Positions 9,564-25,552 of a stretch of DNA of 64,000 bases are shown one piece after another. Numbering within the stretch: position 1 is the first letter of the stretch; every line of letters starts with the position of its first letter. The stretch comes from Candidatus Dechloromonas phosphorivorans (GTDB lineage: Bacteria; Pseudomonadota; Gammaproteobacteria; Burkholderiales; Rhodocyclaceae), in the NCBI GenBank assembly GCA_016709495.1, contig JADJMS010000047.1:248001-312000 (forward strand). The letters run 5' to 3'. The notes beneath the pieces were generated by a model. The model made no database searches, was not told the origin of the DNA, and was given only the letters and a program-made list of their open reading frames with translations. The position numbers were made by a program, and so were the translations under genes.

Positions 9564-10808
9564 GTGACTTCCACTTTCAGCACCGTCTTTCTTTTCGCCT
9601 TCGCGCTCACCCTCGGCATCCGCCTGTGGCTCAAATTGCGCCACATCCGCTACGTTGCCGCCCATCGCGAGGCGGTGCCGGCGAATTTTGCCGAACGCAT
9701 TTCGCTTGATGCCCATAAAAAAGCGGCCGATTACACGGTTGACCGTAACAGGTTCGCCCTGCGCGGCATTCTGGTCGATGCGGCGCTCCTGTTGGCGCTG
9801 ACTCTCGGCGGCGGTCTTGCCTGGCTGCACGAATTCTGGTCGCCGCAGCTTGACGGCATCGCCTATGGCCTGGCGATTATCTTCAGCCTGATGCTGATCT
9901 CCGGCATCATTGACCTGCCTTTTTCGCTCTACCAGCAATTCGTCATCGAAGCCCGCTACGGTTTCAATCGCATGACGCTCGGCCTGTTCTTTGCCGCCAT
10001 GCTCACACAAACCCTCGTCGGCATCGTTATCGGCGCGCCTGTGATTGCCGCCGTGCTCTGGCTGATGGGTGCCATGGGCAGTTACTGGTGGCTCTACGTC
10101 TGGCTCTTCTGGTGCGCCTTCAACCTGCTGATCCTCTTTGTTTACCCAACCTGGATCGCGCCGCTCTTCAACAAGTTTTCGCCCCTTGAAGATGGCGAAA
10201 TGAAATCGCGCATCGAAGCCCTGCTGTTGCGCTGCGGTTTCCGTTCCAGCGGGCTGTTCGTCATGGATGGCTCGAAACGTTCCAGTCACGGCAATGCTTA
10301 CTTCACCGGCTTTGGCCAGAACAAGCGCATCGTTTTCTTCGATACCCTTTTGGCGCGTCTCGCCCCCAGCGAAATTGAAGCCGTTCTCGCCCATGAACTC
10401 GGCCATTTCCGCCGCCATCACGTCATCCAGCGCATCGTTCTGATGTTTGCCGCCTCCTTGGGTTTCCTCTGGCTACTCGGTCAGTTGATCGACGCGGCAT
10501 GGTTCTACAACGGTCTTGGCGTCCCGGCGCAAAACACCGCACTGGCACTGATCCTTTTCTTCCTCGTCATGCCGGTCTTCACCTTTCCGCTCAGCCCCTT
10601 GAGCAGCTACCTCTCACGGCGCAACGAATTCGAGGCTGATGCCTATGCGGCCGAACATGCCAGCGCTGGCGACCTCGTTCAGGCACTGGTCAAGCTCTAT
10701 CAGGACAACGCCTCTACCCTGACCCCCGACCCACTCCATTCCCTTTTCTACGACTCCCACCCGCCGGCAGCGCAACGCATTGCCCGCCTGCAGGGACAAA
10801 CCATATGA
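9564..10808 (+). CDS. M48-family (Ste24/CAAX-type) membrane metallopeptidase
   Basis: Integral membrane zinc protease with the catalytic motif LAHELGHFRRHH and the third ligand in RRNEFEADAYAAEH. Several membrane segments and the N-terminal Peptidase_M48_N region (AAHREAVPANFAERISLDAHKKAADY) are present. The frame is open back to a TTG at 9513, but I prefer the GTG at 9564 because family members begin with a hydrophobic segment shortly before this point, giving 414 residues. Neither start has a strong ribosome site. Proteases of this group act in membrane protein quality control. The gene is followed by rsgA after 43 bases. Confidence 0.85.
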   Translation: MTSTFSTVFLFAFALTLGIRLWLKLRHIRYVAAHREAVPANFAERISLDAHKKAADYTVDRNRFALRGILVDAALLLALTLGGGLAWLHEFWSPQLDGIAYGLAIIFSLMLISGIIDLPFSLYQQFVIEARYGFNRMTLGLFFAAMLTQTLVGIVIGAPVIAAVLWLMGAMGSYWWLYVWLFWCAFNLLILFVYPTWIAPLFNKFSPLEDGEMKSRIEALLLRCGFRSSGLFVMDGSKRSSHGNAYFTGFGQNKRIVFFDTLLARLAPSEIEAVLAHELGHFRRHHVIQRIVLMFAASLGFLWLLGQLIDAAWFYNGLGVPAQNTALALILFFLVMPVFTFPLSPLSSYLSRRNEFEADAYAAEHASAGDLVQALVKLYQDNASTLTPDPLHSLFYDSHPPAAQRIARLQGQTI

Positions 10809-10851
10809 AAATGGCCCCTTTCAACCCGCAACACAACACCCTGAAAAAATA

Positions 10852-11712
10852 ATGGACGGTCGAGTTATCGCGGCCCACGGGCGCCAATACATAGTTGAAC
10901 TGCCGGACAGATCACGGCTGAACTGCGTGCCGCGTGGCAAGAAAAGTGATGTTGCCTGCGGTGACCGGGTTGAAATTGAGCAGACATCCGACAATCAGGG
11001 CGTCATCAATGCCATTTCGCCACGTACCAGCCTGCTCTACCGCTCCAATGAGATCAAACAGAAGCTGATCGCCGCCAATGTCGATCAGGTCGTCATCGTC
11101 GTTGCCACCGAACCCGGCTTTTCGGATGAACTGGTCACCCGCGCCCTGCTCGCAGCGGAAAGTGAAGAGATCGTACCGCTCATCGTCCTCAACAAATGTG
11201 ACCTCAGCGACAAGCTGGAAAACGCCCGCGAGCGCGTCGCCATCTTTGCAAAATTGGGTTACCGCATTCTCGAACTCTCGGCCCTCGAACATGCCGACGA
11301 CTTGCGCCCTGCCCTGCAAGGCGTGACCAGCGTACTGGTCGGTCAATCCGGCATGGGCAAATCAACCCTGGTCAACGCCCTGGTGCCGGAAGCCAATGCC
11401 GCCACCCGCGAGATTTCCTCGGCACTTGACTCCGGCAAACACACCACGACGCACGCCACGCTTTATCACCTGGACGACGAAAGCGAGCTGATCGACTCCC
11501 CCGGCCTGCAGGAATTCGGCCTCGGTCACCTTGACCGCCAGGAAATCGAATACGCCTTCCGCGAATTCCGCCCCTATGTCGGCCAATGTCGTTTTCGCGA
11601 CTGTCGCCACGACAAGGAGCCCAACTGCGCCCTGTTGGCAGCCGTCGAAGCTGGCGATATTGATAGAAGACGATTTGCCATCTATCACCGCATCGCTGCA
11701 ACAATTCGCTAA
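10852..11712 (+). CDS. rsgA: Ribosome small-subunit GTPase RsgA
   Basis: This 286-residue circularly permuted GTPase tests late 30S subunit assembly. It has an N-terminal OB-fold (RVIAAHGRQYIVELPDRSR), then G4 (LNKCDL), the P-loop GQSGMGKSTLVNAL, and G3 (DSPGLQEFGL). The C-terminal zinc module has ligands in CRFRDCRH and NCAL. I start it at ATG 10852 (MDGRVIAAHGRQ) because the upstream extension has no family similarity and overlaps the end of the protease gene. Confidence 0.95.
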   Translation: MDGRVIAAHGRQYIVELPDRSRLNCVPRGKKSDVACGDRVEIEQTSDNQGVINAISPRTSLLYRSNEIKQKLIAANVDQVVIVVATEPGFSDELVTRALLAAESEEIVPLIVLNKCDLSDKLENARERVAIFAKLGYRILELSALEHADDLRPALQGVTSVLVGQSGMGKSTLVNALVPEANAATREISSALDSGKHTTTHATLYHLDDESELIDSPGLQEFGLGHLDRQEIEYAFREFRPYVGQCRFRDCRHDKEPNCALLAAVEAGDIDRRRFAIYHRIAATIR

Positions 11713-11795
11713 GTGACCAAAGTCATAGCATTCTTCCCGGGGTCGGACGATAATCATTTCAAATCCAGCCCCTTAGTGGCTTTCAGAGGATATCC

Positions 11796-12881
11796 ATGGC
11801 GAACAGCCTGCCCACCATTCTGATTGTTGATGACACACCGGAAAACCTTAGCGTTCTCGGAGAATTACTGCAGTCCAGTTACCGGGTAAGAGCGGCCAAT
11901 TCCGGTCGGCGCGCCTTACAGATTGCCCACAGCATCCCTGCCCCCGACCTGATCCTGCTCGACGTCATGATGCCGGAAATGGATGGCTTCGACGTCCTCG
12001 CTGAACTTCGCAGCAAACCGGCCACCGCAAATATTCCGGTCATCTTTGTGACGGCGATGGATGCCACCGAAGACGAAGAACGCGGCCTTGATTGTGGCGC
12101 GGTCGACTACATTACCAAGCCAATTCGCCCGGCCATCGTGCTTGCACGTGTCCGCACCCAGCTCGAACTCAAGCAGGCGCGCGACCTGCTGCGCAACCAG
12201 AACACCTACCTAGAATCCGAAGTTTCCCGCCGGATGACTGAAAACCAGTTGATCCAGGACATCAGTATTCTGGCCCTGGCCCGTCTTGCTGAAACGCGTG
12301 ATCCGGAAACCGGCAACCATCTGCACCGCACACAGGAATACGTCCGCACGCTGGCTCAAGCCTTACAGCAACACCCACGTTTCGCGCATTTTCTCGATGA
12401 CGAAACTATCGACGCACTCGCCAAATCTGCACCGTTACACGACATTGGCAAAGTCGGCATCCCCGACTACATCCTGCTCAAGCCAGGCCCGCTGACACCG
12501 GAAGAATGGGTGATCATGCGTACCCATGCCAAATTGGGCAGTGACGCTATTGCCCTGGCTGAACGAGATGCCACAGGGAAAGTCGAGTTTCTTTCCCTAG
12601 CCAAGGAAATCGCTCACTACCACCATGAAAAATGGAATGGCAGCGGCTACCCTGAAGGACTAGTTGGCGATGCCATCCCGATTGCCGCACGCCTGATGTC
12701 CTTGGCCGATGTCTTCGATGCCCTGATCTGCAAGCGTGTTTACAAGTCGGCAATGAGTTTTGCCGAAGCAGTGGAAATCATCACCCGCGACAGTGGCAGC
12801 CATTTTGATCCGGATATCGTCCAGGCATTTACAGAAAATCTCGAACAATTCAAGGCAATCGCCGAAACCTATCGGGAATAG
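11796..12881 (+). CDS. Response regulator with HD-GYP c-di-GMP phosphodiesterase domain
   Basis: The 361-residue protein has a receiver domain at about residues 1-125 (phospho-Asp in ILLDVMMPEMDGFDVL, Lys in YITKPIRP), a short coiled linker, and an HD-GYP domain at about 150-350. Its metal-binding HD is in PLHDIGKVGIPDYIL, and HHEKW and GSGYPEGL are also present. The family hydrolyses cyclic di-GMP to GMP or pGpG. It sits directly before three hybrid histidine kinases in the same direction (36 bases to the first). This makes it a plausible final output of their phosphorelay, which is inferred from position. Confidence 0.92.
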   Translation: MANSLPTILIVDDTPENLSVLGELLQSSYRVRAANSGRRALQIAHSIPAPDLILLDVMMPEMDGFDVLAELRSKPATANIPVIFVTAMDATEDEERGLDCGAVDYITKPIRPAIVLARVRTQLELKQARDLLRNQNTYLESEVSRRMTENQLIQDISILALARLAETRDPETGNHLHRTQEYVRTLAQALQQHPRFAHFLDDETIDALAKSAPLHDIGKVGIPDYILLKPGPLTPEEWVIMRTHAKLGSDAIALAERDATGKVEFLSLAKEIAHYHHEKWNGSGYPEGLVGDAIPIAARLMSLADVFDALICKRVYKSAMSFAEAVEIITRDSGSHFDPDIVQAFTENLEQFKAIAETYRE

Positions 12882-12917
12882 GCAAATTCAGGCGCTTATC
12901 CTGGGGAGGCGAAACGC

Positions 12918-15707
<2,790 letters not shown>

Positions 15708-15709
15708 CC

Positions 15710-18700
15710 ATGCCATTTGCGACCTCCACCCTCCTTGCCGAAATCATGACGCATGCCGTGTGCAGCATTGCGCCCGAAACATCCCTCAAGGACGCCGCGC
15801 GGCTGATGTCAGCGGAGAAAATATCCAGTCTGCTGGTTGAACGGGACGGTGTTTCAGTCGGCATCATTACCGAAACCAACATCATTAGCGCCCTGCATCA
15901 GCGCTACGCGCCGGAAACAACTGCCGCCGACATCATGTCGCAACCGTTGATAACTGCCCGTGCCGATCTTGATCTGCTCAGCGCCCGTCATTTGATTGAC
16001 AGTCACGGCATCCGCCATCTAGTTGTTGTCGACAATGTAGGCAAAACAATTGGGATTGTCAGCGATACCGATTTCCGCCTTTTTCTGGGCAGCAATGTCT
16101 TCCGCAATCTGCAAACACTGGACACCGTTATGGATAGGCACATGCCTCATCTAGCGCCGGAGGCACTGCTCGAAGAAGCCATTTGCAGAATGCTGGAACA
16201 GGAAACGGATTACGTTATTGTCACCCGCAATGGCATGCCACTTGGCATCATCACCGAGCGCGACATGCCGCGCCTGCTGCACGACTTCCCCAACCCGCAC
16301 GCGATTACCGTGGCTGAGGCCATGACTCACCCGGTGCAGAGCATTGCGCAGGTGGAGTCGGTCACCACAGCACTCGATATCATGACCGAACGATACCTTC
16401 GCCACATGGCCGTGCTTGATGCGCAAGGTTTGATTGTTGGTGTCGTCAGCCAACACCGGCTGTTCGAACATCTGGCCGTGCATCAAATGGAATCAGCGCT
16501 CGCCAAAGCACGTCAGGAACACGAGGAACACCGTCTTGAAACCTATTTGCAACTGGCGATGAGCGCCTCCGGCTCAGGTGCCTGGGAATACTTCCACGAG
16601 CTCGACAGTTTCGTCGTCAGTGAGAGTTTGGCCCATTTGCTGGCCAACCTCTCGATCAATATTCCGACCACCATGGGCGAATGGCTATCTCGTGTACACC
16701 CGGAAGATATGCCGAGACTAAGTGTTGCGGTCAACCAGCTAAAGCACGGAATAATCAGCGGAATACACGAATACCGCACCCAAACACACAATGGCGGCTG
16801 GGTTTGGCTTGAAATCAATGCTTCCATTGCAGAGAAAAAGCCAAATGGCGCGCCGCGACTCAGTATCGGCATTATCACCGACATCTCGAAACGCCATACC
16901 GAACGTGAGCAAATCCTTCGCCAGAACCGTGCACTCACGCTGTTGAGCGGCGTCGCCCACGCGATCAGCCGCAACAATAATGAAGCAGCCTTTCTCGCCG
17001 AAATCTGCATTTTGATCACCGAAGTCGGTGGCTATCGCCTGTCCTGGATTGCTGAAGCCCAACCCAATTCGGCGCGCTCCATCCGCCCGCTTGCTGAAGC
17101 CGGTTTCGAACCGGGCTATCTGAGCAGTGTAACAATATCCTGGGCTGACGATGAATATGGCCAGGGGCCAACCGGCCGCGCCATTCGTACCGGTATTCCG
17201 GTGATTTGTCACGATGTGCTCAATGACCCCATTTACGCACCCTGGCGCGATGTCGCGCTGAAATGTGGCTACCAATCAACCGTGGCCATGCCGCTGCGCC
17301 TTTCTGGCAACGTCATTGGCAGCATCAATCTTTATAGCGACCAGCCAGATATTTTCGATAATGCGGAAATCAGCCTGCTTGAAGACATGGCGGGAGAAAT
17401 CAGCGCCGGCATTGACCGCCTGCGGGGTCTAAGAAAACTGGCAGAAAACGAAGCCGCCCTGCTTGAAGCACAATCCATTGCCCGACTTGGCCATTACCGC
17501 TTTGACCCGAAGCTCGACATCTATGAAACCTCGGCAATTCTCGAGCAAATTCTCGGTATCGACAGTAACTATCCGCACGACACTGCCGGCTGGCAAGCAT
17601 TGATCGACCCGGATCAACGCTCAGAAATCAGCGCCGCCATGCAAAATGAAGTGCTCGGCAAGAAACTCGGATTTGAAAAAAAATACCGCATCATTCGCCA
17701 AAATGACGGCGCCACCCGTTGGGTACTCGGCACAGGCAAACACCGACTTGATGAAGCCGGCAATACGCTGGAAATAATTGGCACGATTCAGGATATAACC
17801 GAGCAACACAATGCCCATGCAAGCATGCAGCAGACCTTTGAACTACTGCTTGAAGAACGCACAACTCAACTGATCCTCGCCAAGAACCAGGCCGAATCTG
17901 CCAGCCGTGCCAAGAGTTCCTTCCTGGCCAATATGAGCCACGAAATTCGCACCCCGCTCAACGCCATCATGGGCCTCAGCCATCTCGCCCAACGCGATGC
18001 TGAAACCCCGGCGCAGCGTGATCGTCTGACCAAGGTGGGCAGTGCTGCGCAGCATCTGCTCGCTGTCCTCAACGACATTCTCGATTTCTCCAAAATTGAG
18101 GCCGGCAAACTGGTGCTCGAAAATGCCGAGTTCTCGCCTGCCGATGTCATGAGCAATGTTCGCAACCTGATCATCGAACGCGCCGAAGCCAAAAATCTGC
18201 CGGTAAATATTGAAATTGACCCCAGTCTGCCGCTCGTCATGCGTGGCGATACCATGCGGCTGCAACAAATACTGCTCAATTTTCTCTCCAATGCCATCAA
18301 ATTTACCGAACAAGGTCACATCACGCTCGCCGCCCGCCTGCTCCATCGCAGTGCCGACGGTCTCTACCTGCGCTGCGAGGTACGCGACACCGGTATCGGC
18401 ATCACGCCAGAGATCCAGTCCCGCCTCTTCCACGCCTTTGAACAGGCCGACACCTCAACCACGCGCCGTTTTGGCGGCACCGGCCTCGGGCTGGCGATCA
18501 GCCTGCGTCTGGCTGAGGCCATGGGCGGAGCAGTCGGCGTCGATAGCGCACCCGGCAACGGTAGCATCTTCTGGTTCACCGCTCGGCTTGGCCTTGCCGA
18601 ACCCGGCAAAACTCCGCTGACCCACAGCAGCACTCAGCAACACCATGAATACGAGGTCGCCGCCTTGCACACCGGCGCTCGCGTTCTGCTCGCCGAAGAC

Positions 18701-19703
18701 AACCCGACCAATGAAGAAGTTGCCACCGAATTGCTGCAATGCGCCGGCATTCAAGTCAGCATCGCCCGCGATGGCGCGCAGGCACTTGCCCTGGCCTGCC
18801 GTGAGAAATTTGATCTGGTTCTGATGGACATGCAGATGCCGATCATGGATGGCCTGGAAGCAACCCGCAACATTCGCGCCCTACCCGGCTGGGCGGACAT
18901 CCCCATTCTGGCGATGACTGCCAACGCATTTTTTGAAGATCGTAATGCCTGCCTGCAATCAGGCATGAATGACCATGTACCCAAACCGGTCGACCCCGAA
19001 GTACTCTTTGCCGCTTTGCTCAATTGGCTGCCAGCACCTGCAGAACTGGCCGAGAATCCGACCCCGACCCCGGCCGCAGTTGCACGCCCGGCAGTAGCGC
19101 CACCAGCAAAGCCGGAGACAATGAAAATCCCCGGACTCGACATCGAACTCGGCCTCAAGTCAGTGCGTGGCCGCATGGAAAGCTACCTGCGCCTGCTCGT
19201 CAATTTTGCTCAGAGTCACAGCGCTGATTTCGAAAAGATCCGTGATTGCCTGCTCGCCAACAACAATAACGAAGCCCGGCGTCTTGCCCACTCACTCAAA
19301 GGCGCTGCTGGCGCACTCGGTGCCCATGCCGTGCAACACGCCACCGCCGCCTTGGAAAGCGCGATCACAGAATCTCGCCCGGCAGCCGAAATCTTCCAAT
19401 TGATTGAAGATAGCGCAAACTTTTATGCTCGTCTGCAGCAAGATGTTGCCAGGCTGAAACCAGATAGCACGACAACAGCAGAGAATGCACTGGATCAAAA
19501 CACCGTTCAGTCAATTATCGACAACATGCGCCGGCAACTGCGCAATAGCGATTTCTCAGCTACCAAAACACTGGCCAGCTATCCGGAGGTGTTCAGCCAG
19601 CGACTGGGTGATAACCATAAGCGCTTCGAAAACTGCCTGAACAACTTCGATTTTGAAGTCGCCCTCACCTTGCTCGAGCAAAGCCTGAACAATACTAATA
19701 GCC

Positions 19704-19717
<14 letters not shown>
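15710..19717 (+). CDS. Hybrid histidine kinase 2 (CBS4-PAS-GAF-PAS-HisKA-HATPase-REC-Hpt)
   Basis: A 1335-residue protein with no obvious membrane segment. Residues 1-260 hold four CBS motifs (AEIMTHAVCSIAPETSLKDA; ADIMSQPLITARADLDLL; and two more including EAMTHPVQSIAQVESV). CBS motifs usually bind adenine nucleotides in pairs. A PAS follows (to about 400), then a GAF (about 410-575), a second PAS (about 590-700), HisKA with His744 in MSHEIRTPLNAIMG, and an ATPase (GTGLGLAISLRLAEAMGG). The receiver has Asp1040 (LVLMDMQMPIMDG) and the Hpt has His1194 (AHSLKGAAGALG). A C-terminal helical tail follows. It starts three bases after kinase 1 ends. All phosphorelay residues are present. Confidence 0.9.
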
Positions 19718-22996
<3,279 letters not shown>

Positions 22997-23058
22997 GCCA
23001 AATGGCATTGATGTGCTAAAACGGGCATTTCCCTAGCGGCATAGAAATAATCGACAGC

Positions 23059-23079
23059 CTGCACCTTACTTTGGTGCAG
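23059..23079. repeat. Inverted repeat after the kinase array
   Basis: CTGCACC and GGTGCAG are separated by seven bases. The repeat lies 60 bases past the kinase 3 stop and 50 bases before the insertion element. It has no T-run, so it may be an operator of the gene whose front has been lost, or a weak terminator. Confidence 0.35.
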
Positions 23080-23130
23080 ACTTAGACCACGATTGACAAT
23101 CCCGCCTTAATATCCAGCATCAACTTGACC

Positions 23131-23158
23131 GGGCGTGTCCGGAATTTTGTGTAAACGG
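23131..23158 (+). repeat. Left terminal inverted repeat of the IS
   Basis: It begins GGGCGTGTCCGGAATTTT and ends TGTAAACGG. It pairs with the right end at 24432-24459 with five mismatches. Confidence 0.8.
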
Positions 23159-23166
23159 GGATTGAG

Positions 23167-24393
23167 TTAAACGTTGTTCATCCGGTCTTCGAACTGGATA
23201 GTAAATCGGGTCAGTGCTGCTTTCCAATCCCGAATTGGCATGGTCCATTTCTGGCTGATGTTGCGGAGTGCCAGATAGAACAGTTTTATCAGCGCCTCAT
23301 CGCTCGGAAACGAACCTCGGTTCTTGGTGATTTTCCGCAGGCTCATATTCACCGACTCGATAGCATTAGTCGTGTAAATGACCTTGCGAATCTCTGGCGG
23401 GTAGTCGAAGAACGGGATGATCCTCGGCCAGTTACGGCGCCAGGACTGACTGATGGGTAGATAGGCGTCGTCCCACTTATCCTCGAACTCACCGAGCATC
23501 TGTTCAGCCTCGTCCGCCGTGGCGCAGGTGTAAATCCGCTTCAGGTCGGCAGCGACATCAGGACGCATCTTCCACGAGACGTAGTTCAGACTATGGCGCA
23601 CCATATGGACGATGCAAAGCTGGACGGCGGCATGAGGATAGACAGCCTCGATGGCTTCCGGGAATCCCTTGAGGCCGTCAACGCAGGCAATAAAGATGTC
23701 CTGCACCCCACGGTTCTTCAGCTCGGTGATGACCTGCAACCAGAACTTGGCACCCTCAGTCTGTGCGATCCACAGGCCCAGCACCTCCTTCTCGCCAGAC
23801 ATGTTGAGGCCAATGGCCAGATAGACGGCCTTGACTCGTACGCTGCCGTCCCTGACTTTGACGTGGATACAGTCGAGATAGACGATGGGGTACATGCTGT
23901 CCAGAGGCCGGGATTGCCAAGCCTTGACCTCTTCGATCACGGCATCGGTCACCGATGAAATCAGTGTCGGAGATACCTCGGTGCCGTAAATTTCTTCCAG
24001 ATGGGACTGAATCTCACGGACGGTCATTCCTCGGGCGTAGAGCGACAGAATCTTGTCGTCAAAGCCGCTCCAGCGTGTCTGGTGCTTCGGGATCAGTTGT
24101 GGCTCGAAGGTGCCATGGCGGTCACGGGGAATTTCGATGGGTAGTTCGCCGAACTCGCCCTTCAAGGTCTTCTTGCTCTTGCCGTTGCGGGTGTTGCCGG
24201 CAGGATTATCAACCGGCTCATTCTTACCATGGCCGAGGTGATCGGCCATCTCCGCTTCCAACGCCTTCTCGACTAGTAGCTTGGTGAGTTGCTTGAGCAA
24301 CCCATTCTCGCCAATCAGGTCTTCCGGCTTACGGTAATCAGCCAACAGGCTGTCCAACAACTCCTTGGGTACTGCTTTCTTTCCTACGGTCAT
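23167..24393 (-). CDS. IS256-family transposase
   Basis: This Mutator-type DDE transposase has about 408 residues. Visible parts are an N-terminal DNA-binding region (VEKALEAEMADHLGHGKN), the first Asp in VYLDCIHVKVRDG, the second Asp in FIACVDGLKGFPEAI, the family's C/H region (LCIVHMVRHSL), and the catalytic Glu in YTTNAIESVNMSLRK. AGGAGCG precedes adjacent ATGs at 24393 and 24390's neighbour 24396; I use 24393. The frame is intact, so the element may still be mobile. Confidence 0.95.
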   Translation of the reverse strand: MTVGKKAVPKELLDSLLADYRKPEDLIGENGLLKQLTKLLVEKALEAEMADHLGHGKNEPVDNPAGNTRNGKSKKTLKGEFGELPIEIPRDRHGTFEPQLIPKHQTRWSGFDDKILSLYARGMTVREIQSHLEEIYGTEVSPTLISSVTDAVIEEVKAWQSRPLDSMYPIVYLDCIHVKVRDGSVRVKAVYLAIGLNMSGEKEVLGLWIAQTEGAKFWLQVITELKNRGVQDIFIACVDGLKGFPEAIEAVYPHAAVQLCIVHMVRHSLNYVSWKMRPDVAADLKRIYTCATADEAEQMLGEFEDKWDDAYLPISQSWRRNWPRIIPFFDYPPEIRKVIYTTNAIESVNMSLRKITKNRGSFPSDEALIKLFYLALRNISQKWTMPIRDWKAALTRFTIQFEDRMNNV

Positions 24394-24431
24394 CATCGCT
24401 CCTGGCAATGTGGCAGTTTCCTGCCGGGTGA

Positions 24432-24459
24432 CCGTTTACACAAAAATTCTTACACGCTC
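24432..24459 (-). repeat. Right terminal inverted repeat of the IS
   Basis: Read inward on the minus strand it begins GAGCGTGTAAGAATTTTT and ends TGTAAACGG. It is the partner of 23131-23158. Confidence 0.8.
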
Positions 24460-25228
24460 GGCATTGATCGGCAAGATGGAAATCTACATCAAGCGCCGTA
24501 TTGAAGAAGCAACCAGCGACCAGACCCGCATCACCCAAGTCGTCAAGGATGCACAGGATCTTGGCAAGCTGGTTCAGCTGGTCAAGCACATTTCCGGGCA
24601 GACCAATCTACTTGCCCTCAATGCCGCCATTGAAGCCGCCCGTGCCGGCGAGGCTGGCCGTGGCTTTGCCGTCGTCGCTGACGAAGTGCGCAAGCTATCG
24701 ACCGAGACCGATAGTGCGGTCACCAAGATCAATCAGGGCATAAATTCAGTCGCCGAAAATATCCGTCAGCAATTCCAGGACAAGCTTACCCACAGCAATG
24801 TCGACGCTGAACGCGCCGCGCTAACCGAGTTTTCTACACAACTCACCAATCTCGGCGACGGTTATCAAACCCTGCTCGCCCATGACATGAACACGCTACA
24901 AACCGTCAAGGAATCCAGTTCCGAACTCGCTGGCATGTTTATGGATGTGCTGGCCAGCGTCCAGTTCCAGGACATTACCCGGCAGCAGATCGAAATTGTC
25001 CTCAAGGCCATGAGCAAGCTGGATGACCACGCTGAAAATCTGGCCCGCCGCATCAAGGCGTCAGAAGATGCCAATTTCACCTACACGCCGCTGGCCGAGC
25101 ATCTCGATACGCTTTACAGCTCCTATGTAATGGATTCCCAGCGCATCAGCCACCAGCAGGCCACGCATCAAACCCCCAGAGCTGGCGCTTCCAAGCCGGC
25201 TGCCTCATCAAAAATAGAACTGTTCTGA
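24460..25228 (+). pseudogene. Chemoreceptor C-terminal half, 5' end removed at the IS
   Basis: What remains is the signalling part of a methyl-accepting chemotaxis protein: KMEIYIKRRIEEATSDQ, the hairpin tip ISGQTNLLALNAAIEAARAG, GFAVVADEVRKLS, and an unusual C-terminal extension of about 150 residues ending KIELF. The sensor, membrane and HAMP regions are missing, and the frame runs backwards into the insertion element rather than to a native start. The extension (LASVQFQDITRQQIEIVLKA) resembles chemoreceptor or CheZ-like proteins that end in a QFQDxxRQ motif. Only ten bases separate its stop from the STAS gene, so it was the leading or an early gene of the chemotaxis operon. It may lack a start, unless a hybrid start inside the element is used. 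Confidence 0.8.
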
Positions 25229-25238
25229 CGGAGGCACC

Positions 25239-25544
25239 ATGAGCGCCAACAACCGCCTGACCATCCTCGAAGATCTGACCATTTACAACGCGATGGAGCA
25301 AAAGCAGCAATTGCTCGACGCGCTGGGTCAGGCCGAGCACCTGGAACTTGATCTTTCTCAGGTCGCCGAAATCGACACCGCTGGTTTGCAACTGCTGATC
25401 CTCGCCAAACGCGAAGCGGCAAGGCTCAACAAAGATTTGGACATCGTCGCGCACAGCCCCAACGTGCGCCAGACCCTCGACTTCTGCAACCTCGCCGCCT
25501 TTTTTGGCGACCCGGTCGTTATTTCCGCTCACGAACACGCCTGA
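25239..25544 (+). CDS. STAS-domain protein in the chemotaxis operon
   Basis: A 101-residue single STAS domain. The switch region reads EIDTAGLQLLILAKREA; the regulated residue of anti-sigma antagonists is normally Ser or Thr, and here the aligned residue is Thr. GGAGGCACC lies six bases before the ATG. Stand-alone STAS proteins next to cheA occur in many polar-flagellated proteobacteria. Their partner is unknown here, and no anti-sigma kinase is adjacent. Confidence 0.85.
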   Translation: MSANNRLTILEDLTIYNAMEQKQQLLDALGQAEHLELDLSQVAEIDTAGLQLLILAKREAARLNKDLDIVAHSPNVRQTLDFCNLAAFFGDPVVISAHEHA

Positions 25545-25552
25545 GGCAAACC

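Larger units (their letters stand above)
23131..24459 (-). mobile_element. IS256-family insertion sequence
   Basis: The element is 1329 bases with imperfect 28-bp terminal inverted repeats (23 of 28 match) around one Mutator-type transposase. The eight bases outside the left end (ACTTGACC) and right end (GGCATTGA) do not match, so there is no target duplication. This implies recombination or an adjacent deletion after insertion. The right flank enters a chemoreceptor gene already past its sensor half. Confidence 0.85.

Noticed and set aside
9543..10421. Long open frame opposite the M48 protease gene
   Set aside because: Composition is low-complexity (Gly/Glu/Gln/His-rich) and it lacks a family. 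It is a shadow of the protease frame.
23003..23018. Sigma-54 promoter-like TGGCATTGATGTGCT
   Set aside because: The GG and GC elements are nine bases apart rather than the required ten.
23059..23079. NtrC-type binding site (TGCACC and GGTGCA)
   Set aside because: The half-sites look right, but the gap is seven bases, two more than in the usual NtrC site. No nitrogen gene is adjacent.
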